A stretch of DNA of 64,000 nucleotides from Sulfitobacter sp. D7 (GCF_003611275.1 NZ_CP020694.1:2852001-2916000), one strand, 5' to 3'; positions 28,313 through 37,885 are shown, numbered from the stretch's first letter. Numbers and translations: made by a program. Notes: generated by a model from the sequence alone, not told the origin.

Positions 28313-29245
28313 ATGACCGAGACGCTGACCCCCACGCCCCAAGGCATCGCCCGCGCGGCGAAGCTGCTGCAAGACGGTGCGCTGGTCGCTCTGCCGACCG
28401 AGACGGTCTATGGCCTTGGCGCGGATGCCCGCAATGGGGAAGCCGTGGCGGGCATTTATGCCGCCAAGGGGCGGCCCAGCTTCAATCCGCTGATCGTGCA
28501 TTTGCCGGATATCGAGACGGCCAAACGATACGTTGAGTGGACGGACGAGGCCGACCGGTTGGCGCAGGCCTTTTGGCCCGGCGCGCTGACATTGGTCTTA
28601 CCGCTCAAACCCGACAGCGGGCTGTCGTCACTGGTCACGGCGGGATTGCCCAGCCTTGCGGTGCGCGTGCCAGCCCACCCCGCCATGCGGCAGGTCTTGC
28701 AGGCACTCGATGGTCCCGTGGCCGCGCCCTCGGCCAACCCCTCGGGCAAGATCAGCGCGACCACGGCTGCGCATGTGCTGGCGGGCCTCGACGGTAAGAT
28801 CGCGGCGGTACTGGATGACGGCGCCTGCACTGTTGGTTTGGAAAGCACGATCCTCGGTCTGACCGGCCCCCGCCCCGCCCTGCTCCGCGCAGGCGGCCTG
28901 CCGAGTGAGGCGATAGAGGCGGCGCTCGGGCAGCCGCTAGAGATCGTCGATGGGGCAGAGATCATCGCGCCGGGGCAGTTGGCTTCTCACTACGCCCCCG
29001 GCGCGGCGGTGCGGTTGAACGCGGAAACGGCTGGGCCGGGCGAAGTGTTGCTTGGCTTTGGAACGATGGTTTGCGACCTCAACCTCTCGCCCTCCGGCGA
29101 CCTGACCGAGGCTGCGGCGAAGCTTTTTGACCATCTGCACCAGTTGGACGCCACCGGACAGAGCATCGCCGTAGCGCCGATCCCCGATCACGGCTTGGGC
29201 CGCGCGATCAACGACCGTTTGGCCCGCGCCGCCGCCCCGCGCTAG
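28313..29245 (+). CDS. tsaC: L-threonylcarbamoyladenylate synthase (two-domain Sua5 type)
   Basis: A 310-residue enzyme that makes threonylcarbamoyl-AMP for the t6A37 modification of tRNAs. The YrdC domain (about 8-195) has [14 protein letters not shown] and [13 protein letters not shown], with the [11 protein letters not shown] nucleotide loop. A C-terminal Sua5 domain begins after [12 protein letters not shown]. The start at 28313 is the family-consistent Met. The TAG stop lies in a CTAG shared with the convergent yqgE gene. Confidence 0.93.
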   Translation: MTETLTPTPQGIARAAKLLQDGALVALPTETVYGLGADARNGEAVAGIYAAKGRPSFNPLIVHLPDIETAKRYVEWTDEADRLAQAFWPGALTLVLPLKPDSGLSSLVTAGLPSLAVRVPAHPAMRQVLQALDGPVAAPSANPSGKISATTAAHVLAGLDGKIAAVLDDGACTVGLESTILGLTGPRPALLRAGGLPSEAIEAALGQPLEIVDGAEIIAPGQLASHYAPGAAVRLNAETAGPGEVLLGFGTMVCDLNLSPSGDLTEAAAKLFDHLHQLDATGQSIAVAPIPDHGLGRAINDRLARAAAPR

Positions 29246-29811
29246 GCGTGGCCGGCTGAGGCCGAAAGCCCCAAGGGGTCAATGCCCAGCGTTTTGAGCG
29301 CCGCCGCCCATTTCTCTGCATCCGGCAGGTCAAAAATCACCTCTGGCGAGGCCTCGCAGGTCAGCCAGCCGTTCTGCGCAATCTCGCCCTCCAACTGCCC
29401 CGGCCCCCAGCCCGCATAGCCCAGCATCAACTGCGCGCGCTCTGGCCCCTTGCCGGTGGCGATGTCTTCTAGGATGTCGCGCGTGGCGGTCAGCGCAATG
29501 CCATCGCCGACCCGCAGCGTTTCAAGGGCAGAGCGGTATTCATCGGAATGCAGCACAAAGCCGCGCCCCGTCTCGACCGGGCCGCCGAAATGCACCGCCA
29601 GAGATTTCGCCTGCGGCGGCGTGTCATCGACCAATTGATCCAGCACATCCGACAGGCGCAGTTCCGGGGCGGGTTTGTTGACCATCAGCCCCATCGCGCC
29701 CTGTTCTGAATGCGCAGAAAGATAGATTACGGAATGGGCGAAACGTGGATCGCCCATGCCCGGCATCGCGACCAGCAGTTTGCCCGTCAGTTCCATTGTC
29801 TGACCCGTCAA
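29242..29811 (-). CDS. YqgE/AlgH-family protein
   Basis: A 189-residue protein matching UPF0301. [45 protein letters not shown] and [14 protein letters not shown] are the family blocks. AlgH/YqgE proteins have an unknown, possibly redox or gene-regulatory, role. GGAGGT stands 6 bases before TTG 29811, so I choose this TTG start over the ATG five codons later. Confidence 0.9.
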   Translation of the reverse strand: MTGQTMELTGKLLVAMPGMGDPRFAHSVIYLSAHSEQGAMGLMVNKPAPELRLSDVLDQLVDDTPPQAKSLAVHFGGPVETGRGFVLHSDEYRSALETLRVGDGIALTATRDILEDIATGKGPERAQLMLGYAGWGPGQLEGEIAQNGWLTCEASPEVIFDLPDAEKWAAALKTLGIDPLGLSASAGHA

Positions 29812-29960
29812 CGCCCACCTCCTGAAGGTAACCTTTCTTTGAACATGGCCGCTTGCGCCCTACAAAACAAGAGATGCCGCCCGCCGCCCGCCCCATCGGC
29901 GAAACATGGATGATGCAAATGTGACTTGGCAGGCGCGGATGGATACCGCATCAAGACCCC

Positions 29961-30773
29961 ATGAATATATCGCGCCTCTTCTCCGCCGTTCTTTCCTGCC
30001 TTGCCCTTGCCCTGCCTGCCGCCGCACAGGACGGTGTCGGCACGCCGTTGCAGGGTGATCTGCTCACTGGTTGGCAACAGTCTGACGGGCGGCGGGTGGC
30101 GGCGATCCGGCTGCGCATGGCACCGGGGTGGAAGACCTATTGGCGCAGCCCCGGTGACGCAGGCATTCCGCCAGAGTTCGACTGGTCCGGCTCTGACAAC
30201 CTGCGCGATGTGCAAATCACATGGCCCGCGCCCAAGGTCTTTGACCAAGGCGGTGTGAACTCCATTGGCTATGCCCGCGAAGTGATCCTGCCGCTGACCA
30301 TCACCCCGCGCCGCCCCGGTGCCCCGGTAAGCTTGGACGCCAGCATCGACCTTGGCGTGTGCAGTGACATCTGCCTGCCACAAACCATCCGCCTGCGCGC
30401 CCTGCTCGACACCCGTGACAGCAAGCCCACCCCGGCCATCGCCGCCGCCTTTGCAGCGCGGCCCTATTCGGGGGCCGAGGCTGGATTGAAAAGCGCCCAA
30501 TGCAGCCTGCGCCCCACCGCGCGGGGGCTGGAGATCGAAACCCGGCTTGCCCTGCCCTCTGCCGGGGGTAAGGAGACCGTGGTGATTGAGCCCGGCAACC
30601 CCAACATGTGGATGAGCGAGATGGACAGCCAGCGGTCGGGCAATACACTTGTCGCCAGCGGAGAGATGATCGCCGAGAACGGCACGGCGCTGGCATTGGA
30701 CCGCTCTGCCATTCGGATCACCGTCATCGGGCAGGATCACAGTGTCGAGATCACGGGCTGCACCTCTGGCTAA
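29961..30773 (+). CDS. Periplasmic DsbD-alpha-like protein
   Basis: A 270-residue secreted protein: signal peptide residues 1-22 (ending PAAAQ) and an immunoglobulin-like DsbD N-terminal domain. RMAPGWKTYWRSPGDAGIPP and SIDLGVCSDICLP are the recognisable parts. C134 and C138 fit the reactive pair of DsbD-alpha, which hands reductant to periplasmic thiol proteins. No membrane domain or thioredoxin domain is fused, so it must work with a separate partner (such as CcdA) or in another role. It ends 9 bases from the convergent moaB stop. Confidence 0.8.
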   Translation: MNISRLFSAVLSCLALALPAAAQDGVGTPLQGDLLTGWQQSDGRRVAAIRLRMAPGWKTYWRSPGDAGIPPEFDWSGSDNLRDVQITWPAPKVFDQGGVNSIGYAREVILPLTITPRRPGAPVSLDASIDLGVCSDICLPQTIRLRALLDTRDSKPTPAIAAAFAARPYSGAEAGLKSAQCSLRPTARGLEIETRLALPSAGGKETVVIEPGNPNMWMSEMDSQRSGNTLVASGEMIAENGTALALDRSAIRITVIGQDHSVEITGCTSG

Positions 30774-30782
30774 GCCACGGCG

Positions 30783-31325
30783 CTACTTGCGGCGTTGATG
30801 CTCGTCCAGCCGGGGCATGATCTCTACGAAATTGCAGGGCATATGGCGGTAGTCCAACTGCTTGAGCAGTATGCCGTCCCATGCGTCTTTGCAGGCCCCC
30901 GGGCTGCCGGGCAACGCGAAGAGATACGTCCCCTGCGCCACCCCGCCCGTCGCACGGCTTTGCACGGCGCTGGTGCCGATCTTCTCCATTGAAATCATGG
31001 TGAAGACTGTGCCGAAAGCGTCGATCTCTTTCTCATAGACATCGCGGTGCGCCTCGACGGTCACGTCGCGCCCCGTAAGCCCGGTGCCGCCCGTGCTGAT
31101 CACCACGTCGATTTCAGGGTCCGCGCACCAGTCGCGCAGTTGCGCCGCGATGGCGGGTCGGTCGTCGGTCACGATCTCGCGGGCGGCCAGCACATGGCCC
31201 GCCGCTTCGATCCGTCCGACCAGCACATCACCCGAACGGTCCTCGGCCAAGCTGCGGCTGTCCGAAACGGTCAGCACGGCAATTCTCACGGGGATGAACT
31301 CCCGGCTGTCGTCGATCCTGCTCAT
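30783..31325 (-). CDS. moaB: Molybdenum cofactor biosynthesis protein B
   Basis: A 180-residue MogA/MoaB-fold protein with VLTVSDSRSLAEDRSG, VVISTGGTGLTGRDVT and FALPGSPGACKDAWD. In organisms without MogA, MoaB adenylylates molybdopterin before MoeA inserts molybdate. MoeA is encoded about 10 kb away. The Met at 31325 overlaps the lysE stop by 4 bases; the longer frame upstream lies inside lysE. Confidence 0.92.
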   Translation of the reverse strand: MSRIDDSREFIPVRIAVLTVSDSRSLAEDRSGDVLVGRIEAAGHVLAAREIVTDDRPAIAAQLRDWCADPEIDVVISTGGTGLTGRDVTVEAHRDVYEKEIDAFGTVFTMISMEKIGTSAVQSRATGGVAQGTYLFALPGSPGACKDAWDGILLKQLDYRHMPCNFVEIMPRLDEHQRRK

Positions 31326-31936
31326 GTCCGCTCCATCATTGCCAAACGCGCGGCCAGTGCCACGAAAATGCCGCTGCTGATCCAACCGAGCACACGCCCG
31401 CCCCCGGCCAGCCGTCGCCCGATTCCGGCAGCGAAGACTCCCACCGCGCCGTTGATGACGAAACCGCCCAAGGCCAGCACCGCGCCAAAGGTCAAGAACT
31501 GCGCCAAGACCGGCCCAGCCTCTGGCACCACGAATTGCGGCAGAAAGGCCAGCACGAAAAGGATCACCTTGGGGTTGGTCAAATTGACGATAAACCCGGT
31601 GTTAAACGCCCGCCAGCCGCCCATGCCGGGCGTCGTGTCGCGCGGCTTTCCAGCCTGTCGCAGCGTTTGAACCGCAAGCCACAGCAGATAGGCCACGCCA
31701 AGCCAGCGGATCAGATCAAGCGCCCAAGGCAGCGCCGCCACCAGCGCCCCAAGACCAAGCCCCGCCAGCGTCACATGCACCAAAGCGCCCGCGGAGATCC
31801 CGGCACTCGCCGCCAGCGCGGCACGCGGGCCCGAACGCAGCCCCTGCCCAAGGCAAAACATCATATCCGCCCCCGGTGTCAGGTTCAGCGCCAAGGCGGC
31901 AGGCACGAAAGCCAGAAGGGTCAGCGCATCAACCAT
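31322..31936 (-). CDS. LysE-family amino acid/metabolite exporter
   Basis: A 204-residue inner-membrane protein with about six helices. LALNLTPGADMMFCLGQGLRSG and FIVNLTNPKVILFVLAFLPQFV are the LysE/RhtB motifs. It exports small amino-acid-like molecules; the substrate is unknown. Its start overlaps the uracil-DNA glycosylase stop by 8 bases and its stop overlaps moaB, giving an udg-lysE-moaB operon of unrelated functions. Confidence 0.88.
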   Translation of the reverse strand: MVDALTLLAFVPAALALNLTPGADMMFCLGQGLRSGPRAALAASAGISAGALVHVTLAGLGLGALVAALPWALDLIRWLGVAYLLWLAVQTLRQAGKPRDTTPGMGGWRAFNTGFIVNLTNPKVILFVLAFLPQFVVPEAGPVLAQFLTFGAVLALGGFVINGAVGVFAAGIGRRLAGGGRVLGWISSGIFVALAARLAMMERT

Positions 31937-32693
31937 CGCGCAGCCTGGCCTGAACGCTGAGCAGATCGGCCCAAGCCTCGCGCTTGGCCTCGGGGTTGCG
32001 CAGAAGGTAGCCGGGATGCACCATCGGCATGCAGGAAAGATCGGCGGCTTTGGTCCAATTGCCCCGCAACCGCATGATGCTGCGTTTTTCCAGCAGTGAT
32101 TGGCAGGACCAATTGCCAAAGAGCACCAGCACCTTGGGCTTGGCCAATTCGATATGACGCTGCACAAAGGGGCGCATCATCGCAATCTCATCCGGTTTCG
32201 GGTCGCGCCCCTGCGGCGTGCGCCACGGTAGGATATTCGACAGGTAGACATTGCGGTCCCGCCCCATGTCGATCGCCGCCAGCATCCGGTCAAGCATCTG
32301 ACCCGTGCGCCCCACGAAAGGCTTGCCCGCGCGGTCTTCGTCGCGGTCGGGGGATTCGCCAAAGATCATCAAAGGCGCGCCCGGCACCCCATCGGCAAAG
32401 ACCAGATTGCGCGCACCCTTGTGAAGCTCGCAATGTTCGAACCCTTGGACCGCGGCGCGCAACTCTTCCAAGGTCTGCGCGCCCCGCGCGGCGCGGCGGG
32501 CCAAGGCGACGGGGTCGGGCGTTTCCGACGCCTGCAAAGGCTGGGGGCCCTTGCCGATCTTGGCGCTGGCTTTGGGCGGGCTTGCGGGCACCTCATAGCG
32601 GTTGACCGGGGCGTCGCAAATCGCCTCGGTCGCGCCAAGCTCAACCTGCCACGCCAGCATCTCTGCCGCCTGATGATAATCGAATGATTCCAT
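31929..32693 (-). CDS. Uracil-DNA glycosylase family 4/5-like protein without Fe-S ligands
   Basis: A 254-residue protein. [20 protein letters not shown] (109-128) is motif 1 with the catalytic acid, and [10 protein letters not shown] (224-233) is motif 2. An N-terminal variable region of about 80 residues precedes the fold. Family 4 enzymes bind a 4Fe-4S cluster through four Cys. Here only C88 remains in the first motif (F85 at the other position), and W157 replaces the Cys in NILPWRTP, so the cluster is very probably absent. It should remove uracil from deaminated DNA. Confidence 0.87.
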   Translation of the reverse strand: MESFDYHQAAEMLAWQVELGATEAICDAPVNRYEVPASPPKASAKIGKGPQPLQASETPDPVALARRAARGAQTLEELRAAVQGFEHCELHKGARNLVFADGVPGAPLMIFGESPDRDEDRAGKPFVGRTGQMLDRMLAAIDMGRDRNVYLSNILPWRTPQGRDPKPDEIAMMRPFVQRHIELAKPKVLVLFGNWSCQSLLEKRSIMRLRGNWTKAADLSCMPMVHPGYLLRNPEAKREAWADLLSVQARLRDG

Positions 32694-32801
32694 GGCCGCA
32701 GCTTACGCCCTGTGGGCGGGGGGCGAAATGCCCTATCGCTGCGCTTTACGCGCCAACCCACCCGCGCCTATAAGGCGGCAACAGCAGAAGGGATCGCCAC
32801 C

Positions 32802-33749
32802 ATGTCATTCGCCCATCGCCACCTGCTTGGCATCGAACAACTCTCGCAGGCAGACATCACCACCCTGCTGGATCTGGCCGACACCTATGCCGACCGCAAC
32901 CGCCAGCCCAACAAACACTCTGACGCGCTGCGCGGGCTGACGCAGATCAATATGTTCTTTGAAAACTCCACCCGCACGCAGGCGAGTTTCGAGATCGCGG
33001 GCAAGCGTCTAGGCGCGGATGTGATGAACATGGCGATGCAGGCCAGCTCGATCAAAAAAGGCGAAACGCTGATCGACACGGCGATGACGCTGAACGCAAT
33101 GCACCCCGATCTGCTGGTGGTACGCCATCCGCAATCCGGCGCGGTGGACCTGCTGGCGCAGAAGGTGAACTGCGCCGTGCTCAACGCAGGCGACGGGCGG
33201 CACGAGCACCCCACACAGGCACTGCTGGATGCGCTGACGATCCGCCGCGCCAAGGGTAGGCTGCACCGCCTCAGCATCGCGATCTGCGGCGATATCGCGC
33301 ACAGCCGGGTGGCGCGGTCGAACATCCTACTGCTTGGCAAGATGGAGAACCGCATCCGCCTTGTCGGCCCGCCGACCCTGATGCCGAGCCAGATCGACCA
33401 ATTTGGCGTCGAAGTCTTTGACGACATGAAAAAGGGGCTCGAAGGTGTCGATGTGGTGATGATGCTGCGCCTCCAGAAAGAGCGGATGGACGGCGGGTTC
33501 ATCCCCTCCGAGCGCGAGTATTATCACCGCTACGGGCTGGATGCCGAAAAGCTCGCCCATGCCAGCCCCGATGCCATTGTCATGCATCCCGGCCCGATGA
33601 ACCGCGGGGTTGAGATTGACGGCACGCTGGCCGATGACATCAATCGCTCGGTGATCCAAGATCAGGTAGAGATGGGCGTCGCCGTGCGCATGGCCGCAAT
33701 GGACCTGCTGGCGCGCAACCACATCGCCGCCCAGCCCGGCGCGATCTGA
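32802..33749 (+). CDS. pyrB: Aspartate carbamoyltransferase catalytic chain
   Basis: A 315-residue ATCase: [20 protein letters not shown] is the carbamoyl-phosphate motif, [16 protein letters not shown] and [17 protein letters not shown] follow, and [12 protein letters not shown] is near the end. It makes carbamoyl-aspartate, the committed step of pyrimidine synthesis. No pyrI regulatory chain is present. The dihydroorotase-like gene downstream suggests a class A ATCase complex. The ATG at 32802 agrees with the family N-terminus; the frame extends upstream without support. Confidence 0.95.
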   Translation: MSFAHRHLLGIEQLSQADITTLLDLADTYADRNRQPNKHSDALRGLTQINMFFENSTRTQASFEIAGKRLGADVMNMAMQASSIKKGETLIDTAMTLNAMHPDLLVVRHPQSGAVDLLAQKVNCAVLNAGDGRHEHPTQALLDALTIRRAKGRLHRLSIAICGDIAHSRVARSNILLLGKMENRIRLVGPPTLMPSQIDQFGVEVFDDMKKGLEGVDVVMMLRLQKERMDGGFIPSEREYYHRYGLDAEKLAHASPDAIVMHPGPMNRGVEIDGTLADDINRSVIQDQVEMGVAVRMAAMDLLARNHIAAQPGAI

Positions 33750-33805
33750 GCGGAACCCCAATGGGCCAAGCGGCGTTTTCCTGAGAACAGTTAAAGGAAG
33801 CCGTC

Positions 33806-34339
33806 ATGCCCCATACAGAAGTCGCCCCGCAAGAAGCCGGCAAAGTCCGGGTCTACACCCTCTCGCTCTCGGATGACGAGGCGCGGGCCATGCGTGATGA
33901 TGAGACCGCACAGGCCGCCGCCCTTGGGGTCGAGCGGATTGACGCGGCCTATACAGAGGTCTTTCGGGTTGCCGACCTAGATCAACTGGGGCTTGCGGGC
34001 TATCTGCGCGACGGCAATGGCGTGAACCCCAACCAGATCGAGACGGACCGCAGCAAGCTTGCCGCGCTCGACGGCTGGGTAATGATCGTCTACTCCCGCG
34101 CTTTCGCCGGGCAGTCGCTGCAACTGGCTCCGATCCCGGCGCTGACCCATATCGGCACCTATACCGAAGGCGGCCCCGACACGCCCGTGCAAGCGATGGA
34201 AGCCGAAGCCGCCCAGCCCTACACCGGCATCCCCCGCGTCTCTCCGGCTGAGCCTGCAAAGGGCGGTGGCGGCAAGACGATGGTGATCGTGGCCGTTGTC
34301 GCGCTGATCCTGCTGGTCATCTGGTGGCTGCTGGCCTAA
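33806..34339 (+). CDS. Hypothetical tail-anchored protein between pyrB and the pyrC-like gene
   Basis: A 177-residue protein with an acidic soluble body (VRVYTLSLSDDEARAMRDDETAQAA..., then VMIVYSRAFAGQSLQL) and a single C-terminal membrane helix (MVIVAVVALILLVIWWLLA) at the very end, the layout of a tail anchor. GTYTEGG and a Pro-rich linker precede the helix. No family was recognised. AAAGGAAG precedes the start. Its place inside the pyr operon suggests a link to pyrimidine synthesis or merely co-expression with plsY. Confidence 0.7.
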   Translation: MPHTEVAPQEAGKVRVYTLSLSDDEARAMRDDETAQAAALGVERIDAAYTEVFRVADLDQLGLAGYLRDGNGVNPNQIETDRSKLAALDGWVMIVYSRAFAGQSLQLAPIPALTHIGTYTEGGPDTPVQAMEAEAAQPYTGIPRVSPAEPAKGGGGKTMVIVAVVALILLVIWWLLA

Positions 34340-34386
34340 GGCGAAAACCGCTGGCACCCTTGGTGCTGGCGGGTTACATCTGGCCC

Positions 34387-34491
34387 ATGCAAGAACCTGA
34401 ACACGATCCCAAGATGTCTGGCCGTATTGCGATGGTCGCCCTTCTGGTGGCTTTTGGCGTGGTCGGTATGATGATTTGGATCGGCGGTTAA
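34387..34491 (+). CDS. 34-residue single-helix membrane microprotein
   Basis: MQEPEHDPKMSGRIAMVALL begins the protein, and a membrane helix (IAMVALLVAFGVVGMMIW) follows, ending in IGG. An acidic cytoplasmic tail comes before the helix. A GGCGGG stands about 12 bases upstream, a weak ribosome site. Codon use is like that of its neighbours. No known family was recognised; it lies between the tail-anchored gene and the pyrC-like gene, on the same strand. Confidence 0.5.
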   Translation: MQEPEHDPKMSGRIAMVALLVAFGVVGMMIWIGG

Positions 34492-34590
34492 GGGCGACAC
34501 CTGCCTCAGAAAACCGCGAAAACCGCTTGGTCTGGGGGGCGATTTGGGGCATGACAGCGGCGCATCCGCTATCGCATCAAAGGCCTGCCC

Positions 34591-35871
34591 ATGACCCAGT
34601 TCTTCACCAACCTGCGCCTTCTAGACCCCGAAGCCAGCACGCTTGAGCCAGCCGCTGTTTTGGTCCGCGATGGGGTGATTGCCGAGGTTCTGGTCGGTGG
34701 CGCCACAGCGCCCGACGGCGCAGAGGTGATCGATTGCGGTGGTCATATCCTCGCCCCCGGCATCGTCGATATCGGCGTGAAAGTTTGCGAACCGGGCGAG
34801 CGGCACAAGGAAAGCTACCGCTCTGCCGGGCTGGCCGCAGCAGCGGGAGGGGTGACCACAATGGTCACGCGCCCTGATACCGATCCGGCCATCGACAGCC
34901 CCGAAACACTCGAATTCGTCACCCGCCGCGCCAATGAGGCAGCGCCGGTGAATGTGGTCCCCATGGCCGCACTTACCAAAGGCCGCGAAGGCCGCGAGAT
35001 GACCGAGATCGGTTTTCTGATGGATGCAGGCGCCGCCGCCTTTACCGATTGCGACCGCGTTGTGACGGATACCAAAGTCTTCTCCCGCGCGCTGACCTAT
35101 GCGCGCAGCCTTGGTGCACTCGTCATCGCCCACCCGCAGGATCCGGGGCTGAGCAAGGGGGCGGCTGTCACCTCCGGCAAATTCGCCTCGTTGCGCGGCC
35201 TGCCTGCCGTGTCGCCCATGGCCGAACGCATGGGACTGGACCGCGACATTGCCCTGATCGAGATGACCGGCGCGCGGTATCACGCAGACCAGATCACCAC
35301 CGCACGCGCCCTGCCCGCGCTGGAACGCGCCAAGCGCAACGGGCTCGACATCACCGCGGGCGTGGGCATCCACCATCTGACGCTGAATGCGCTCGACGTG
35401 GCCGATTATCGGACCTTCTTTAAGGTGAAACCGCCACTGCGCGACGAGGAAGACCGCATCGCCGTGGTCGAAGCCGTCGCCAGCGGCCTGATCGATATCA
35501 TCTGCTCTATGCACACCCCGCAGGACGAAGAAAGCAAACGCCTGCCCTTCGAGGAAGCCGCCAGCGGCGCGGTCGGGCTGGAAACGCTGCTGCCCGCCGC
35601 CCTGCGATTGGTCCATGCCGAGATGATGGACCTGCCGACACTCTGGCGCGCGCTGTCGCTGAACCCGGCCAAACGGCTCGGCCTGCCCGGCGGGCGGATT
35701 GCCGTGGGTGCGCCTGCGGATCTCGTGCTGTTCAACCCCGACGCCCCCTTCGTGTTGGACCGCGCGACGCTGCGGTCAAAATCCCGCAACACGCCCTTTG
35801 ACGGGATGCGGATGCAGGGTAAGGTCGTGGCAACTTATGTTGCAGGCTCCTGCGTTTACGAGGCGAATTGA
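34591..35871 (+). CDS. pyrC: Dihydroorotase-like protein, probably non-catalytic (pseudo-DHOase)
   Basis: A 426-residue amidohydrolase-fold protein close to class I dihydroorotases (GGHILAPGIVDIG, GVTTMVTRPDTDP, VIAHPQDPGL, PFEEAASGAVGLETLLP, LSLNPAKRLGLPGG). The metal-binding HxH after the first strand is G62 and K64 (DIGVKVCEPG), and the catalytic Asp of the usual TDHAPH is M307 in SMHTPQ. H181 and H261/H262 remain. Such inactive DHOases, known in Pseudomonas, hold the ATCase dodecamer together. A true DHOase should therefore exist elsewhere in the genome. The stop overlaps plsY by one base. Confidence 0.88.
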   Translation: MTQFFTNLRLLDPEASTLEPAAVLVRDGVIAEVLVGGATAPDGAEVIDCGGHILAPGIVDIGVKVCEPGERHKESYRSAGLAAAAGGVTTMVTRPDTDPAIDSPETLEFVTRRANEAAPVNVVPMAALTKGREGREMTEIGFLMDAGAAAFTDCDRVVTDTKVFSRALTYARSLGALVIAHPQDPGLSKGAAVTSGKFASLRGLPAVSPMAERMGLDRDIALIEMTGARYHADQITTARALPALERAKRNGLDITAGVGIHHLTLNALDVADYRTFFKVKPPLRDEEDRIAVVEAVASGLIDIICSMHTPQDEESKRLPFEEAASGAVGLETLLPAALRLVHAEMMDLPTLWRALSLNPAKRLGLPGGRIAVGAPADLVLFNPDAPFVLDRATLRSKSRNTPFDGMRMQGKVVATYVAGSCVYEAN

Positions 35872-36479
35872 TGCCCCCTATCGACACTTCTATTGAAATG
35901 ATCCTTTTTTGGGCGCTGGCGGGCTACGTCATCGGCTCTATCGCCTTTGGCATGCTGCTGGCGCGGCTGATGGGGCTGGGCAACCTGCGCGATATCGGGT
36001 CGGGCAACATCGGCGCGACCAATGTGCTGCGCACCGGCAACAAAAAAGCCGCGGCGCTGACGCTGTTGCTGGACGGGGCCAAGGGGGCCGTTGCGGTCTT
36101 GCTCGCCCGCGCCTTTGCTGGCGAAGACGCGGCGCAGGCGGCGGCGCTCGGCGCGATGATCGGTCATTGCTATCCGGTCTGGCTTGGCTTTCGCGGCGGC
36201 AAAGGGGTGGCGACCTTTTTGGGCCTCATGCTGGCGCTGGCATGGCCTGTCGGGCTGGCGTGTTGTGCGGTCTGGTTGATTACTGCGACACTCTCGCGCA
36301 TCTCGTCCCTGTCGGCGCTGGCAGCGGCGGCAAGCTCGACCTTTTTGCTGGTGTTCCTCGGCTATGGGGAAATGCTGCTTTTGGGCATCGCCCTGACGCT
36401 GCTCATCTTTTGGCGGCACCGCGACAACATCCGCCGCATTCGAAGCGGTAAGGAATCGCGGATCGGTCAGAAAGGCTGA
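35871..36479 (+). CDS. plsY: Glycerol-3-phosphate acyltransferase PlsY
   Basis: A 202-residue inner-membrane protein with about five helices. DIGSGNIGATNVLRTG, GHCYPVWLGFRGGKGVAT and the final FWRHRDNIRRIRSG are the three PlsY motifs. It transfers an acyl group from acyl-phosphate to glycerol 3-phosphate, the first step of phospholipid synthesis. The ATG at 35871 shares one base with the previous stop (TGATG); a TTG one codon earlier is a weaker option. Confidence 0.94.
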   Translation: MPPIDTSIEMILFWALAGYVIGSIAFGMLLARLMGLGNLRDIGSGNIGATNVLRTGNKKAAALTLLLDGAKGAVAVLLARAFAGEDAAQAAALGAMIGHCYPVWLGFRGGKGVATFLGLMLALAWPVGLACCAVWLITATLSRISSLSALAAAASSTFLLVFLGYGEMLLLGIALTLLIFWRHRDNIRRIRSGKESRIGQKG

Positions 36480-36504
36480 CACCGCCCCGAAGGCGGCATC
36501 AGCC
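36474..36504. terminator. Bidirectional terminator between plsY and gshA
   Basis: Two 13-base arms (GGCTGACACCGCC and GGCGGCATCAGCC, two mismatches) flank a 5-base loop. They overlap the plsY stop and lie 10 bases past the gshA stop. T-rich tracts follow on both strands, stronger on the minus strand. Confidence 0.55.
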
Positions 36505-36514
36505 TCTTCATGCT

Positions 36515-37885
36515 TTAGTAGGAATATTCAGCGTAGATACGGCTTAGATCGCCGCTCCATGGCCCATGATAATCCGCCAACAGATCATCCGCAGGCACGC
36601 GGCCTGTCTCGATACTGTCGCGCAGGGCGTTGAGGAAATGCGTCTCATCCGGGACCAGCCCGCCTGCGCCGGGACGGGCGCGGGCTTTCAAACCTGCCTC
36701 TGACAGGGCCACCGCCTCGCGTGCCAGATCATGCATTTTCAGCCCGCCAACCTCGGCCTGAAGGCCGTGGGTCGAGGCCGCGATACGCAGCTCTTCTCGG
36801 GTGTCGGCATCCCAATCCTTGACCAAATCCCAAGCGCCATCCAACGCGCTCTGGTCATACATCAGCCCAACCCAGAAGGCCGGAAGGGCGCAAAGACGCC
36901 GCCACGGGCCACCATCGGCACCACGCATTTCGATGAATTTCTTCACCCGCGCCTCGGGGAACAGCGTGGTCAGATGATCGGCCCAATCGCTCAGCGTCGG
37001 CTTCTCGCCGGGCAGCGCAGGCAGCTCGCCCTTCAGAAAATCGCGGAAGGACTGGCCGAGCGCGTCGATATATTTGCCATCGCGGTAGACAAAATACATC
37101 GGCACATCGAGCGCATATTGCACCCAAGCCTCAAACCCAAAACCCTCGTCAAAGACGAAAGGCACCATCCCAGTGCGGGCATCATCCAGATTGCGCCACA
37201 CCAACCCGCGGGTGGATTTCACGCCATTGGGCTTGCCGTCGAGGAAGGGTGAATTGGCAAAAAGCGCATTGGCGATGGGCTGCATTGCCACGGCGACGCG
37301 CATCTTTTGCACCATGTCGGCTTCCGTCGCGAAATCGAGGTTCACCTGAACGGTGCAGGTGCGGCGCATCATGGTGGTGCCCATGGTGCCGACCTTTTGC
37401 ATATAGCCGTCCATCAACTTGTAGCGGCCCTTGGGCATCAAATCCATCTGCTCATGCGACCACTCGGGCGCGGCGCCCAGACCGATGAAGCCCACGCCGA
37501 TCTCATCGGCCACATCTTTGACCTCGCGCAGGTGGGTGTTCACCTCATCGCAAGTTTCATGGATGGTTTCGACTGGCGCGCCCGACAGCTCCAACTGCCC
37601 GCCCGGCTCAAGACTGATGTTCGCACCCTCTTTTTCCAGCCCGATAAGCTTGCCACCCTCTTCGACCGGCGCCCAGCCGTGACGGTCACGCAGCCCTTCC
37701 AGCATCACCCGGATTGAGCGGTCGCCCTCATAGGGCAGCGGCTTATGAGTATCAGTGCAATAGCCGAATTTCTCGTGTTCTGTGCCGATGCGCCAATCTT
37801 CTTTTGGCTTGCAGCCGTCGGCCAGATACTGCGCCATTTGGTCATGATGTTCGATCGGGCCGCCGCCGGATTGAGGAATGGACAT
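36515..37885 (-). CDS. gshA: Glutamate-cysteine ligase (GCS2, plant/proteobacterial type)
   Basis: A 456-residue enzyme for the first step of glutathione synthesis, joining glutamate and cysteine with ATP. IGTEHEKFGY, GANISLEPGGQLELSGAP and MMRRTCTVQVNLDF are conserved in the class shared by plants and alphaproteobacteria. EMRGADGGPW is another family motif. The gene stands alone between the plsY terminator and a membrane-protein gene. Its product links to the ChaC-like and glyoxalase-like proteins in the window. Confidence 0.95.
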   Translation of the reverse strand: MSIPQSGGGPIEHHDQMAQYLADGCKPKEDWRIGTEHEKFGYCTDTHKPLPYEGDRSIRVMLEGLRDRHGWAPVEEGGKLIGLEKEGANISLEPGGQLELSGAPVETIHETCDEVNTHLREVKDVADEIGVGFIGLGAAPEWSHEQMDLMPKGRYKLMDGYMQKVGTMGTTMMRRTCTVQVNLDFATEADMVQKMRVAVAMQPIANALFANSPFLDGKPNGVKSTRGLVWRNLDDARTGMVPFVFDEGFGFEAWVQYALDVPMYFVYRDGKYIDALGQSFRDFLKGELPALPGEKPTLSDWADHLTTLFPEARVKKFIEMRGADGGPWRRLCALPAFWVGLMYDQSALDGAWDLVKDWDADTREELRIAASTHGLQAEVGGLKMHDLAREAVALSEAGLKARARPGAGGLVPDETHFLNALRDSIETGRVPADDLLADYHGPWSGDLSRIYAEYSY

